A stretch of DNA of 64,000 nt from Fremontodendron californicum (taxonomy: Eukaryota > Streptophyta > Magnoliopsida > Malvales > Malvaceae), in assembly GCA_030761205.1 (NCBI GenBank), contig JAULJL010000040.1:9800103-9864102 (forward strand), written 5' to 3'. Below are positions 1 to 11,264 of the stretch, piece after piece (within the stretch, counting starts at the first letter, position 1; every line of letters begins with the position of its first letter). Made by a program: the position numbers and the translations under genes. Under the pieces are notes generated by a model, which saw only the letters and a list, made by a program, of their open reading frames with translations, did no database searches and was not told the DNA's origin.

Positions 1-1101
1 TATATTTTCTTGTTTATGTTGATGACCTTTTGATCACGGGAAACAATCCAACAACTATAAAGAATTTTCTTCACATGCTGTCTCAACGATTCTCACTTAA
101 AGATCTTAGTCATCTCAATTTCTTTTTGGGAGTTCAAATCATTACTACTAACTCTGGTATGTTTCTCTCTCAATCTAAGTATATTCGAGATATACTAGAA
201 AAGTTTGACATGCTCAATACTAAAGAAGTTGCCACACCACTAGCTACTAATGTTCCCCTTTCAGCAACTTAATGGAACTACACCAGCTGATGCAACTGCC
301 TACAGAAAGTTAGTAGGATCTTTGCAGTATCTCTCGATTACAAGACCTGACATTGCATTCTCTGTCAATAAACTCTCTCAGTTCATGCACACTCCCAGTC
401 AATGTCACTGGACTAGTTTAAAAAGAATCTTAAGATACCTCAAAGGCACCATCTATCATGGACTCTACCTAAAAAAACCATCTCAGCTAGACTTGTCTAC
501 CTTTAGTGGCTCTGATTGGGCAGGAAATCTTGATGATCTTTCCTCCACTACTGCTTATGTGATCTACTTAGGTGGAAATCCCATCTCTTGGAAATCTTCT
601 AAACAAATATCAGTCTCTCACTCCTCAACTGAAGCAAAATATCGAGCAATAGCCAATACTACAGTAGAACTTGTTCGGATTCAAAATCTACTAACAGAGT
701 TACATATCTTCACTTCTGCACCACCAATTGTGTACTGTGATAACATTGGGGCCACGTACCTTAGTTCTAATCCAGTTTTCCACTCCAAAATGAAGAATCT
801 TGCCATAGATTACCACTTTGTGCATCAGCATGTTCATTTTGGTCAACTTCAAGTGCGCTACATCTCCACCAAAGACCAACTTGCAAATGGTTTAACCAAA
901 CCTCTAACAAGACACAGATTCCTGTTTTTACGATCCAAGATTGGTGTTGCCAATGGCTCCACCATCTTGCGGGGGAATATTGAAGATATTACAAGAACAA
1001 AATCAATTCAGTTAATAAAGTCAACTCAGCAAACAGATTCACCAACTACATCAGCACAATCACAGCAGCTACCAATTATATCAGCACAATCAAAGCATTG
1101 A
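1..1101 (+). pseudogene. Ty1/copia pol fragment: end of RT plus RNase H, frameshifted
   Basis: This is the 3' part of a copia polyprotein that makes cDNA from the element's RNA; the upstream part lies outside the window. The frame is open from the window edge and starts inside RT at the catalytic YVDD motif (about bases 18-29). RNase H follows, with the copia hallmarks SDWAG, HSSTEAKY and CDNIGA (about bases 505-760). One extra T at about 269-270 makes a TAA stop at 270-272 and moves the rest to another frame (from about 250 on), so the gene is broken. The real coding part ends near the RSKIG..NGS..LRG segment about base 970; the last 40 or so codons of the frame read into the LTR. Family assignment is firm; the clade within copia is not resolved. 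Confidence 0.9.
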
Positions 1102-1248
1102 TTGCTCTTCACAAATCTCTACAATTATCAATTCTTGTAATTACTGTCCTTAACATAATCACTTACAAATGTAAATACTCTTTCCTTGTATCTTGTATAA
1201 ATGACTGAAATCTAATCAATGGAAATCAAGCCATTTCATAACATTACA
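978..1248 (+). repeat. Ty1/copia 3' LTR, probable
   Basis: A G-rich tract (GCGGGGGAA, 969-977) lies at the end of the pol frame, the usual place of the polypurine tract. The LTR would start right after it with TATTGAAGATATT, a likely mutated TG start. A TATA-like box TATAAAT is at 1196-1202. The end near CATTACA at 1248 is a guess because the 5' LTR is not in the window to compare. No target duplication could be checked. Confidence 0.55.
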
Positions 1249-2228
1249 GTCTTCCTTTATATTGTACTCTTTTGTACTTGTCTTTTTTCTAATTTTTGAA
1301 ATTAATTTTACAATAACTATTTGTTAGAGAAAATTCACCACTAGTAATTTGCTATTTGAAAAAAAATAAAAGATATATACAATATAAAATCAAAAGATTT
1401 AATGCAAACAAATAATCTATGTTAATTATTCAAAAAAATTTATGTTACTCTGACTCTTCATTTTCTTTGAAGTGTCTATGCTCGACACCCGTGTCCGATA
1501 CATATTCAAACATGGGTGTGGGGGTACGATCCTCCAAATATATGAAAAAACTTAAAAAAATTGAGCATACCCGTATCCGACACTTACTCCCGAGTCCGAG
1601 TAACATAAGTAATAACTATTAGTTGATTTTATAATGTTAAACATCCAACCTAAAATCAATTGGCAATAGATGGAGAGATCCAACTTAAATATAAGATCAT
1701 AGGAAACTCAAGACTTAACAGATGTGGAATAACACCACTTAACACTCCCCGTCACGTGTAGCTGAAAAAGGTCATTATGGTGTTCATATTGACCATAAGG
1801 CATTGTGGATACTGTAGCTCAACATGATTTCTGCTTTAAACAGACTATCTCCCTCTCCCTCTCCCTCTCCCTCTCATGTCATTTACATATCTTTTTAGAG
1901 TGGGAAAATGGAACTCATAACTTCTTTTTCACGTATGCATTTCTTGTTAAAGGATATATTAGTGACTCTTAGTTGTAGTCGCAATTTTTGCAGTGTGTAT
2001 TAAGTTGCTCTGTAGGTTTTATCCATCGACACTTAGGATAGTTTATTTAAAGCAGAAATCATGCTTTATCCATCTCTTTTTTGGTTTTTAATTCTTCAAA
2101 ATATTGTTTACTTTTGCATCTAAACGTGCTATTTGCTTGTTATTTTTGAAATAAAAAAGAAGCAATTAGCAAAAGAAATCACCAAATGAGACTTTACTTA
2201 AATAAATCAAAGTCAGTTAATATATGAA
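1249..2228. other. Intergenic or unassigned DNA, no gene seen
   Basis: AT-rich DNA between the copia LTR and the CACTA end. A 67-codon open frame at 1419-1622 has no recognisable domain. Bases about 1480-1600 hold GTGTCCGATAC and GTATCCGACAC motifs of a kind that recur in plant repeats, so an old repeat fragment is possible. I see no coding gene, RNA gene or LTR pair here. Confidence 0.5.
1849..1875. repeat. (CTCCCT)n microsatellite
   Basis: About 4.5 perfect copies of the hexamer CTCCCT. Confidence 0.9.
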
Positions 2229-2288
2229 CACTACAAGGGAACGTCAATTTAACGACAGATTATTTCCGTCGATAATATACAGCATTAC
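2229..2288 (+). mobile_element. CACTA transposon, left end
   Basis: The terminal inverted repeat begins CACTACAAGGGAA, the signature of plant CACTA (En/Spm) elements. It is followed by subterminal motifs (CGACAGATTATTTCCGTCG) of the type seen again at 12773-13125. A 3-bp duplication would be GAA at 2226-2228, but the right end is not in the window. Element A sits only 60 bp inside this end, after ATTAC at 2284-2288. CACTA elements move as DNA through a transposase; no transposase gene is visible here. Confidence 0.8.
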
Positions 2289-3790
2289 TGATAACTCGTA
2301 TAATTATATAGTTTTTAGTTATGTTTTATTATTGTTTTGTGTCAAATACGAGTTATTATTGCTTAGTCTAATTGTGTTTATGATATTTTATATTTTTATG
2401 TAATTTGGTGTTTTTCACGAGTTTCTTTGAGTGATTTCAGATTACTAGGTTAAATCAACAATTAAAGGCAAATCCAGTTCAGTTCCAGTTCCGACACCGT
2501 TTTCCATATCAGCTATATCTCGAGTTTCACTGAAGCAATAAGGCTGCAATTTGTAGCCGTGCAAAGCTAAGAGGCATATCTATCTTTTTCATGTTTTACA
2601 CTTCTTGAAACGGAGTCGTTTTCCCTAGCGAAATCGACCATCAAGTTGGCTGATGTGCAATGACGTCTGTGCTGACCTGTTTTCGTATTTTGCCCATATC
2701 TTCTTATCCACATCAGAAAATGAGCTGATCCAACGGCTATGGATCCGTAACTGATAGGGGTATATTTTTCTAGAAGACAATTTTATGAGATCGAGCCTCC
2801 AACATTGACAAAATCGACCATCAAGCTGGCTGATCAGAATTGTCATACAATATGACGAAAATTGTTAGAAAAATGCACCCACCTATTATACCTACCTTTG
2901 AAATTTGTAAAGCTTGTCTCTTGTCATTTAGCCCTCCAAAATGTGTATAAATAGAGGGCCTTGGATGAGTATTGCAAACATTATACATTGGTAGGATTTT
3001 AGCCATTGTAATAAAATTCTCTAAGTTTTCTTCTTTTTTCCTTTCTCTAGTTTTCTTTTTCTTTATTTACTTATGTTTCTTATATTTTTTTTTTCATTTT
3101 TAGTATGTGTTGCTAATCATATTGTTGAGGTGATGAGGTGAAGCTCTTGGTAAATGCTAAGGTTAGTCTCTTAAACATGAGCTAAAATGAATCATCATTT
3201 ATAAACACTAGTATAGATAATATTTTCTTTTGGTTTAAAATCATACTTGCAAAGTAGAGATCTTGATTCATTATTGACAATGAAAATGGCACAGTAAATG
3301 CTTGGTTTCATAACCTTGATTTGTTGTAGACATATACCTTGGCATAAGGAATGCTTGGACTCTTTTTATGAGTTTTGAGGACACCAAATGAACATAATAT
3401 CATATGCTATGGACGTTGGACAATTTGGACTGAATTGCTAAACCTTCCGATTGGAACCTCCCTTATGTGTGGATTTCAATTGTGTAATAAAACAAGATTA
3501 ATCTTAGCATAACACCAAGAGTGGATTCTCTAACCTCAACATCCTTTCTTATTGTTTTTTATATCTTGTTTAATTGCTTTTATGTTATTTTGTTTATTTT
3601 GTTCTCTAATATCTTGTTTACTTTCTTTGTTATTGATTCCCTAATATCTTGTTTATTTTCTTTTTCATATATATTTATAAACTTATACTTACTAGTACGC
3701 TTCCCTGTGGTTCGACCTCGGACACCCGAGAATTTATTACTTGAACATAACCTGCACTTGGGTTTACAACTCTTAATTGAGTCTCCATCA
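2289..3790 (+). repeat. Element A 5' LTR (1502 bp)
   Basis: Starts TGATAACTCG and ends GTCTCCATCA. It matches 11265-12767 almost base for base. U3 carries a 24-bp direct repeat with one mismatch at 2631-2654 and 2811-2834, exactly 180 bp apart. A TATA box is at 2946-2953 and an AATAAA polyadenylation signal at 3010-3015, so R begins near 2978 (inferred). U5 holds the codon-like run ending near GGTTCGACCTCGGACACCCGAG. Small open frames on either strand of the LTR are not supported as genes. Confidence 0.97.
2946..2953 (+). promoter_or_regulatory. TATA box of element A 5' LTR
   Basis: TATAAATA followed by GAGGGCC; a good match to a plant TATA box. The same box is at 11923-11930 in the 3' LTR and, on the minus strand, at 37166-37173 (element B) and 60450-60457 (element C). 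Transcript start would be about 25-35 bases downstream. Confidence 0.75.
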
Positions 3791-3796
3791 AGTTTT

Positions 3797-3814
3797 TGGC
3801 GCCGTTGCCGGGGA
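3797..3814 (+). promoter_or_regulatory. Primer-binding site, tRNA-Asp type
   Basis: TGGCGCCGTTGCCGGGGA, six bases after the LTR, is complementary to the 3' end of plant tRNA-Asp(GUC) including CCA, to the best of my knowledge of that tRNA. It would prime minus-strand cDNA. It is a perfect 18-base match here, whereas element B has one change. Confidence 0.85.
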
Positions 3815-3849
3815 GGCAATACTAAGTATATAAGTTTATAAGTATATTT

Positions 3850-4018
3850 ATTTTTATTGGCTGGTTATACCGCCTAATTTGTATATTAACTTTGTTTTAT
3901 TTTTATTGGCTGGTTATACCGCCTAATTTTCTATATATTTATATTTCTATTGTATATTAACTTTGTTTTATTTTTATTGGCTGGTTATACCGCCTAATCT
4001 GTATATTAACTTTGTTTT
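3850..4018 (+). repeat. Leader tandem repeat with three small hairpins
   Basis: Three tandem copies of a 50-70-bp unit lie between the PBS and gag. Each holds GGCTGGTTATACCGCC (3859-3874, 3908-3923, 3979-3994), which can fold as a 6-bp stem with one bulge and a TAT loop. The same three copies are in element B (36103-36260, opposite strand). The position in the 5' RNA leader suits a packaging or dimerisation role, which is inference. Confidence 0.75.
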
Positions 4019-5455
4019 ATGCTTGTTTGGCGACGTGATTTTAGATCTCGTCGTTTAGTTAGAATTTATTGTGAAACTTTTTCAGGTAATCTTTCTAATA
4101 CAACTCCTACCATGGCTGACAATGAAAGTGTTCATGCTGAAGATGAGAACAGACAAGTACGCACCATGCGTGACTACTTGCAACCAACTCGAAGCTCATC
4201 ACCCTCTTGTTTTATTTTTCCTCTCAATGCAAACAACTTTCGTTTTAAACCAGGTATGATAGCTTTGCTTCCAAATTTCCATGGGTTAGAATCGGAAATT
4301 GCTTACTCGTTTCTAAAAGACTTCGAAGATGTATGTGTCACCTTTAATGACCAACAATGTACAAATGAAATTGTCAAGCTAAAATTATTTCCTTTTTCTT
4401 TAAAAGACAAAGCAAAAATTTGGCTTCATAATTTAAAACCAAGGTCAATTGGCACATGGCAAGAATTACAAACTAAGTTTCTAAAGAAATTTTTCCCAGC
4501 ACATAAAACTACTGCTTTGAAAAGACAGATTCAAAATTTCAATCAAAATCAAAATGAAGCATTTTTTCAGTGCTGGGAGCGTTTTAAAGATTTGTTAAGC
4601 TCTTGTCCACATCATGGTTTTGAAAAATGGCATCTTATTAGTTTCTTTTATGAAAGTTTAACTCCCGAAACTAAACAATTTGTTGAAACAATGTGTAACG
4701 GTGAGTTTCTAGAAAAAGAACCTGAAGAAGCCTTTGACTACCTAGACCATTTGGCAGATAACTCTCAAGCCTGGCACACAGATAATTCCTCTGAAAGTTC
4801 CAATAGATCTATTCCTGTTTCTAACAGAGGTAAATATCATTTTAGTCAAGAAGATGAGATAAAAGCTAAAGTAGCTAATTTGGCTAGAAAGATTGAAGCC
4901 ATGGAACTTAGAGAAGTAAAAGAAGTCAAAACGGTTAAAAATGAAGACAGTTGTGGAATTTGTGAAATCATGGGACACCCCACTTCTGAATGTCCAAACA
5001 TTCCCATTCTTAAAGAAGCGTTGCATGATCAAGTAAATTCCATAAACACATTTAAAAAGCCTTTTGCTTCTTCTTACTCTGAAACGTATAACCCTGAATG
5101 GAGAAATCATCCCAACTTCAGTTGGCGGAATAATAATCATGTTCAGGTACCACAATCTCAAAAGCCGGGCAACACTTTTTCCTATCAACCTTCACGTGTA
5201 CAAACCTTGGAAGAGACATTGCAAGCATTCATGCAAACACAAGCAAATGTGTATAACCAAACTTCACAGGACATCAATGAGATCAAAAACACCTTGTCCA
5301 CATTGACAGCTTCATTACGCACTCAAGGAAAAGGTAAGTTTCCTGCTCAACCTCAGCCTAACCCTTCTACTCAATGTCTTGTTTCTTGCTCCAATGAAAC
5401 TCAACAGGAAAATGCCAGTTCTATCACAACTCTTTCGAAGTGGAAAGGCAATTGA
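4019..5455 (+). pseudogene. Element A gag, cut by a frameshift
   Basis: Gag forms the virus-like particle in which the element's RNA is copied. The frame gives 478 residues: an N-terminal extension, a likely true start at the MADNE methionine (about residue 32), a retrotransposon Gag/capsid domain (about 95-250), and one CCHC zinc knuckle CX2CX4HX4C (about 312-325) for RNA binding. It is nearly identical to the first 470 residues of the intact frame of element B. One extra T in the run at 5433-5435, compared with B, shifts the frame and ends the protein at 5453-5455 before the protease. Confidence 0.93.
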
Positions 5456-6503
5456 CAAAAATATTCCATCAAAAGACCAAGATCCTCCTTCCCCTCCGAA
5501 AAGTAATGGTAATGATGATGGTAAGTCAGAACTTCTTGAAAATTTGGACAAAGAAAAAGGTATGCATCATGCTCCTTTTCCTCAAAGGTTGCAAACAATA
5601 AAGAATTTGAATCAAAATGCAGAAATTTATGAACTTTTCAAACAAGTTAAGATTAACATTCCTTTATTGGATGCAATCAAACAAGTTCCATCTTATGCTA
5701 AATTTTTGAAGGACATGTGCACAGTTAAAAGGAAACATAATGTACAAAAGAAAGCATTTCTGACGGAAAGTGTGAGCTCAATCATTCAGCACCTTACTCC
5801 ACCAAAATTCAAAGATCCTGGATGTCCAACAATCTCATGCATCATTGGAAACACTAGAATAGAACGTGCATTGCTTGATCTTGGTGCTAGTGTTAATCTT
5901 TTGCCTTTTTCTGTTTATCAACAGTTAGGTTTAGGTGAACTCAAGGAAACACCTGTTACACTTCAACTAGCTGATCGTTCTGTAAAAATTCCTCGAGGGA
6001 TAGTTGAAGATGTTTTGGTTCAAATTGATAATTTTTACTTCCCTGTTGATTTTATTGTTTTGGACACACATCCTGTTTCAAATCCAAATATTCAAATTCC
6101 TGTTATATTAGGCCGTCCATTTCTTGCAACTTCTAATGCTCTGATAAATTGCAGGAATGGTATTTTGAACATTTCTTTTGGAAATATGACTTTAGAATTA
6201 AATGTGTTCAACATTTGCAAGCAACCTGGTGATGATTCAGAAGTACATGAAGTGGATTTCATTGAAGAACTTGTTCATGAACATCTCACCACTACCACAT
6301 TCCATGATCCTTTAGAAGCTTATTTAATTGAATGTGAGTTTGATAATGCTTCAGAAATTTCACACACTGATTCTTTGTTAAATTCTTTTCAGAATAAGCA
6401 TTGTTGGAAACAAAAGTTTGAGGAACTTCCATCACTCACAAATGTCACTCTACCATCAACTATTGAACCACCCAAGCTGGATTTAAAACCATTGCCATCT
6501 TAG
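5379..6503 (+). pseudogene. Element A protease region, between frameshift and stop
   Basis: Continuation of the gag-pol frame after the frameshift; true homology to element B begins about 5436. It contains the retropepsin-like aspartic protease with active-site segment LLDLGASVNLLP (about 5872-5907) and the flap/ILGRPFL segment typical of Ty3/gypsy proteases. The enzyme cuts the polyprotein into working parts. It ends at a TAG (6501-6503) where B has GAG, the second break of this frame. Confidence 0.9.
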
Positions 6504-9380
6504 CTAAAATATTCCTTTTTGGGTGAGAATGAAACTTTTCCAGTCATAATTTCTTCACATCTTGATGAACTACAAGAAGGTAAGTTGTTACAACTTTTGA
6601 AGATGCACAAAAATGCATTAGGATGGACCTTAGCTGACATAAAGGGAATAAGCCCATTAATCTGCACACATAATATTTATTTAGAGGAAAATGCTAAACC
6701 CTCTAGACAAATGCAACGAAGGCTTAATCCTAATATGAAAGAAGTAGTGAGAAATGAAGTCATTAAACTTTTAGATAATGGAATCATTTATCCTATCTCT
6801 GATAGCAAATGGGTAAGTCCTACTCAAGTCGTACCTAAGAAATCTGGAGTTACTGTAGTTAAAAATGAAAACAATGAATTAATTCCAACTAGGACTGTTA
6901 CTGGTTGGCGCATGTGCATTGACTATAGGAAACTTAACTTAGTGACGAGGAAAGATCATTTCCCTTTGCCTTTCATGGATCAAATCTTAGAAAGAGTTGC
7001 AGGGCATGAGTTTTATTGTTTTCTAGATGGATATTCTGGATATAATCAAATTGCCATTGCACTTGAGGACCAAGAGAAAACCACTTTTACATGTCCTTTT
7101 GGTACTTTTGCATATCGTAGAATGCCATTTGGATTATATAACGCCCCTGCCACATTTCAAAGATGCATGCTTAGTATTTTTAGTGACATGATTGAACGTA
7201 ATCTTGAGATTTTCATGGATGATTTTTCTGTTTCTGGTGATTCATTTGATGATTGCTTAGCCAATTTGAAAAATGTATTGATTAGGTGTGAAGAAAAAAA
7301 TCTTGTTCTTAATTGGGAAAAATGTCATTTCATGGTCACTAAAGGTATTGTACTAGGTCACATTGTTTCTGCAAAAGGGATTGAGGTAGACAAGTCAAAA
7401 ATTGAATTGATTGCTAATCTACCCACACCAAAGACAGTAAAGGACATTAGGTCATTCTTGGGACATGCAGGTTTTTATAGAAGATTCATAAAAGATTTTA
7501 GCACGATATCTAAACCTCTATGTAATCTTTTAATGAAAGACACTGCATTTGAATGGACTAAAGATTGTGAAGATGCTTTTGAAAAACTCAAAAATATGCT
7601 CACTACTGCTCCTATTATGAGATCTCCTGATTGGTCTTTACCATTTGAAATAATGTGTGATGCTAGTAACTATGCTGTTGGTGCTGTGTTAGGACAAAGG
7701 AAAGATAATAAACCACATGTAATTTACTATGCAAGTAAATCTTTAAATAGAGCCCAAATGAATTATTCCACTACAGAAAAGGAATTACTTGCAGTTGTTT
7801 TTGCATTGGATAAATTCAGATCTTACCTTGTTGGATCATCAATTGTTGTCTTTAGTGATCATGCAGCTTTAAAATATCTTCTCTCTAAGAAGGATGCAAA
7901 ACCTAGGTTGCTGAGGTGGATCCTTTTGCTGCAAGAATTTGACATCACCATTCGAGATAAAAAAGGAGTAGAAAATGTGGTGGCTGATCATTTATCAAGA
8001 CTTGTTTGTGATGAATCTTTTGGAACCTCACCAATAAATGATACTTTTCCTGATGAACAACTTCTAATTGTCTCCACGGCACCTTGGTTTGCTGACATTG
8101 CTAATTTTCTTGCTACAGGAAAAATTCCTTCTCAATGGAGCCCCCAAGATAAAAGGAAGTTTCTGAATGAGGTAAAGAAGTTCTATTGGGATGACCCTTA
8201 CTTGTTCAAATATTGTCCTGATCAGATTTTTCGAAGATGCATTCCCGACAATGAGGTAAGTAGTGTAATTAAGTTTTGTCATTCTGAGGCATGTGGTGGT
8301 CATTTTTCATCAAAGAAAACTGCTGCAAAAATTTTACAGTGTGGATTTTACTGGCCAACTTTATTCAAAGATGCACATAATTTTTGCAAGTCATGTGAAA
8401 GTTGTCAAAAATTAGGTTCCATTTCGAAAAGAAACATGATGCCTTTGAACCCAATTCTTGTAATTGAAATTTTTGACTGTTGGGGTATTGATTTCATGGG
8501 ACCATTTCCACCATCTTTTGGTTTCTTATACATTTTAGTTGCAATAGATTATGTTTCAAAGTGGATAGAGGCAATTCCATGTCGAAATAATGATCACAAA
8601 ACAGTGATTAAATTTTTAAAAGAAAATATTTTGAGTCGATTTGGAATTCCTCGATCTATCATAAGTGATGGGGGAACACATTTTTGCAACAAGGTTTTTG
8701 AAACATTAATGAAGAAATATGCCATTACACACAAAGTTGCAACCCCTTATCACCCGCAGACAAATGGACAGGTAGAATTAGCAAATAGGGAGATTAAACA
8801 AATTTTGGAAAAGACGGTTAATCCAAATCGCAAAGATTGGTCCCTTAGACTTAACGATGCATTATGGGCCTATCGAACAGCTTTTAAAACAGCATTGGGC
8901 ATGTCTCCTTATAGGCTAGTTTATGGAAAACCTTGTCATTTACCTGTGGAACTTGAGCATAAAGCATATTGGGCCATTAAAATGTTCAACTCAAACCTTG
9001 ATGACGCTTCTAATTTACGGAAATTACAAATAAATGAACTTGAGGAACTCAGAAATGATGCATATGAGAATTCTAAAATTCATAAAGAAAGAACTAAAGC
9101 CTTTCATGACAAGTTAATTTCAAGAAAAATATTTGATGTTGGGCAAAAAGTTCTACTTTATAATTCTAGACTTCACATATTTCCTGGTAAGTTGAGATCA
9201 AGATGGACTGGCCCATTTGTGGTTAAGCATGTGTATCATTATGGAGCAGTTGACATTGAGAATCCTCAAAATGGTAACGTATTCAAGGTAAATGGACAAA
9301 GACTCAAACTCTTTTTGGAAAATCATGTTACTCAAGAAGAGGTTGTTTTTCTTTCTGATCCTTGTTTTGAAAATAACTAG
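6504..9380 (+). pseudogene. Element A RT, RNase H and integrase
   Basis: Rest of the pol frame after the TAG; open for about 950 codons. RT has CIDYRKLN, FLDGYSGYNQ and the catalytic FMDDF. RNase H has MCDAS, TTEKELLA, FSDH and VADHLSRL. Integrase has a zinc-binding HHCC region (H..GGH then CESC), the DDE triad in IDFMGP, ISDGGTHF and GQVELANRE, and a GPF C-terminal motif. Each domain looks catalytically complete, but it is cut off from gag and protease by the frameshift and stop, so it would be made only by readthrough or restart. The methionine at 6519 is an accidental start. Confidence 0.93.
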
Positions 9381-9675
9381 ATGTAAATATAATTTTTACT
9401 AATCTTCAAAAAAAAAATAATAAATAAATAAATAAATTGTTGTGTTTTAAGACATTTAGAAGTATTCATTCTGAACAAGGTCTGAGTAAGGGAGACTTGA
9501 GACATACCTTGTCAGTTTGATTTTAACCTTTTTATGTTTACTTGTTAATTTTTGTTTAGTATTTTAGGATTATTTAGGTTGCATGACTTTGTTTTGTTTT
9601 GAGTCTTAGTTGTTCCTATTCTTATGTTATTAGTTCTTTTCTCTTACACATGATTCTTTCATTTGGGTTAATAGA

Positions 9676-9713
9676 CTTACATTGAGGACAATGTAAGAAT
9701 TAAGTGTGGGGGG
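9676..9713 (+). promoter_or_regulatory. Hairpin followed by internal PPT-like motif
   Basis: A perfect 9-bp inverted repeat, CTTACATTG and CAATGTAAG with an AGGA loop (9676-9697), is followed after four bases by AAGTGTGGGGGG (9702-9713). The same pair is at 30400-30437 in B and 62650-62687 in C, on the minus strand. See the findings for the parallel with the PPT at 11252. Confidence 0.7.
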
Positions 9714-11227
9714 AATGATTTAGGATTTCTTTTATTTTTGTCTACTATTTTTTTTATGAGTCTTTATTATTATTATTTTTTTTAATGTGTTCTAGTTCCT
9801 TTTTAATACAATGATGAGATATGAATTGCATAAGTATAAAACAGATTTATTAGTGAGAAGATTTTCATGAGAATTGAGCTTGATGTCAACCTTTTTATGA
9901 GCCAATGTTAATATGATATGTTGATTGAGAAAGAAGCATGTTTAGACTTAATCTGACTTGTATAATCATCCTTGTGAGTTTTTGAGCCTATAATGATTGA
10001 TGCATTATACAAATCAATCTAATTTCTTTCTTGAGTGCTCTTATGATTACATGATTCTCTAGAACTTGCTTTAAACCGTTTGAGACTATATTGATACATG
10101 TGACAACATGAATATGATAGAGGCATTAGGATTATAACCAGAGCCAAACAGCCATCCATTATTAATGTTCTAAGAGAACATCCCCACTAGTGAGCCAATT
10201 TGAGCCTACATTAAATATGCTGTTTTATTGGTAAACACAACTTACACCTAACCTAAATATACTTATATCCTTACCCTTGTTCTAAAGATGGATTTTATAT
10301 TTTGAGACATATTGCAAAAAAAAAAAACAAGGGATATTTTTATTTGAAAATTTGGGTTAGAAACAAAAGATAAGTGTGGGGGAAGAAAAGAAAAGAAAAA
10401 GTCAAGAGAAAAAGAAAGGGATCATTGTCAAATACATTCCCATATTAAAAAAAAAAAAAAAATCTTCTCTTGAACTTCTAGAAAAAGATGTTACAAAGTT
10501 GGTTAGAATGATGCAAAGGCTCAACATGAATATTTAGCCTATGTTATTATGTGCTTTATAAGAGTTTTGAGAAGTTTTATTTGTATGATCTTATTATGTC
10601 TCTAAACTCTATGAACTCTTTGGAACCTTTGTGATATCTTTATCCTTTTGTTCTTTAACCACATTATAACCCTTTGGCCCCATTACAACCTTGAATAAAG
10701 ACCTCTTGATTTATGAAGTTGTATGATCTAAATAGTTGAGAATAGGTGGACAAGCAAGGATATGGTAGAATTATTTTCATGAGATTGATTGAGTGTAAAC
10801 ACTTTACCACTACTTGAAAGAGTGAAAATCAAGAGAGTATCCCATGTGAGAAGTTGAGATTAAGTTTGAATATACACTATTTTGATTGAAATATGTTATG
10901 TTAATATTGGCTTAACTCATTTATTTACATTCAAGCATGAATTTTTGTGAAATTCTTTGAGCTATTGATTAGTTTATAAGACTTGTTCAAAGATTGTCTC
11001 TAATTTATATTGAAAGGATTAGGAGTAAATATTTTTAGTGTATGTAGTTTACTTATATTTTAGTTTTTCAATGTTTGTGGGTATCGTTCTAGCAAACCCT
11101 CACGAGACTAAACTCGTCCACTAGGGACACCTAGGGGTTTAAAGGCTTGTGTCACATGCTAAGTGCCACCGTGATTTCCTACGAAAATGGATTAGATTAG
11201 ATTTTCTTATTTTATTTTTATTGAGTC

Positions 11228-11264
11228 GTTGCTAGGGACTAGCAACAATCTAAGTGTGGGGGTG
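11228..11264 (+). promoter_or_regulatory. Polypurine tract with upstream hairpin
   Basis: AAGTGTGGGGGTG ends right at the 3' LTR and is the plus-strand primer site. It is preceded by a perfect 8-bp inverted repeat GTTGCTAG and CTAGCAAC with a GGA loop (11228-11246). Confidence 0.85.

Larger units (their letters stand above)
9381..11264 (+). other. Element A 3' noncoding region
   Basis: 1.9 kb between integrase and the 3' LTR, the place where some Athila elements hold an env-like gene. No plus-strand open frame of note is present, so there is no env-like gene. It holds A/T runs and three AAGTGTGGGGG motifs, at 9702-9713, 10372-10382 and 11252-11262; the last is the PPT. The equivalent regions in B (28842-30717) and C (61105-62979) are closely similar. 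Confidence 0.85.

Noticed and set aside
2821..3006. 61-codon antisense frame in the A LTR, repeated at 11798-11983
   Set aside because: Conserved only because the LTRs are near identical; no known domain and it overlaps the TATA box region.
3797..3814. tRNA gene at the primer-binding sites
   Set aside because: Only 18 bases complement a tRNA 3' end; there is no cloverleaf around them.
3521..3841. 106-codon Phe/Ile-rich frame at the LTR 3' end, with copies at 12498, 27262, 36278 and 59612
   Set aside because: Looks like a membrane protein but is translated T-rich U5 sequence and runs through the PBS.
4742..5188. 148-codon minus-strand frame over gag of element A, and its twin at 34909-35355 in B
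   Set aside because: Antisense shadow of gag; no domain, and its likeness between A and B follows from the gag sequence.
9381..11264. Possible env-like gene in the Athila-like elements
   Set aside because: No open frame of useful length on the sense strand in A, B or C.
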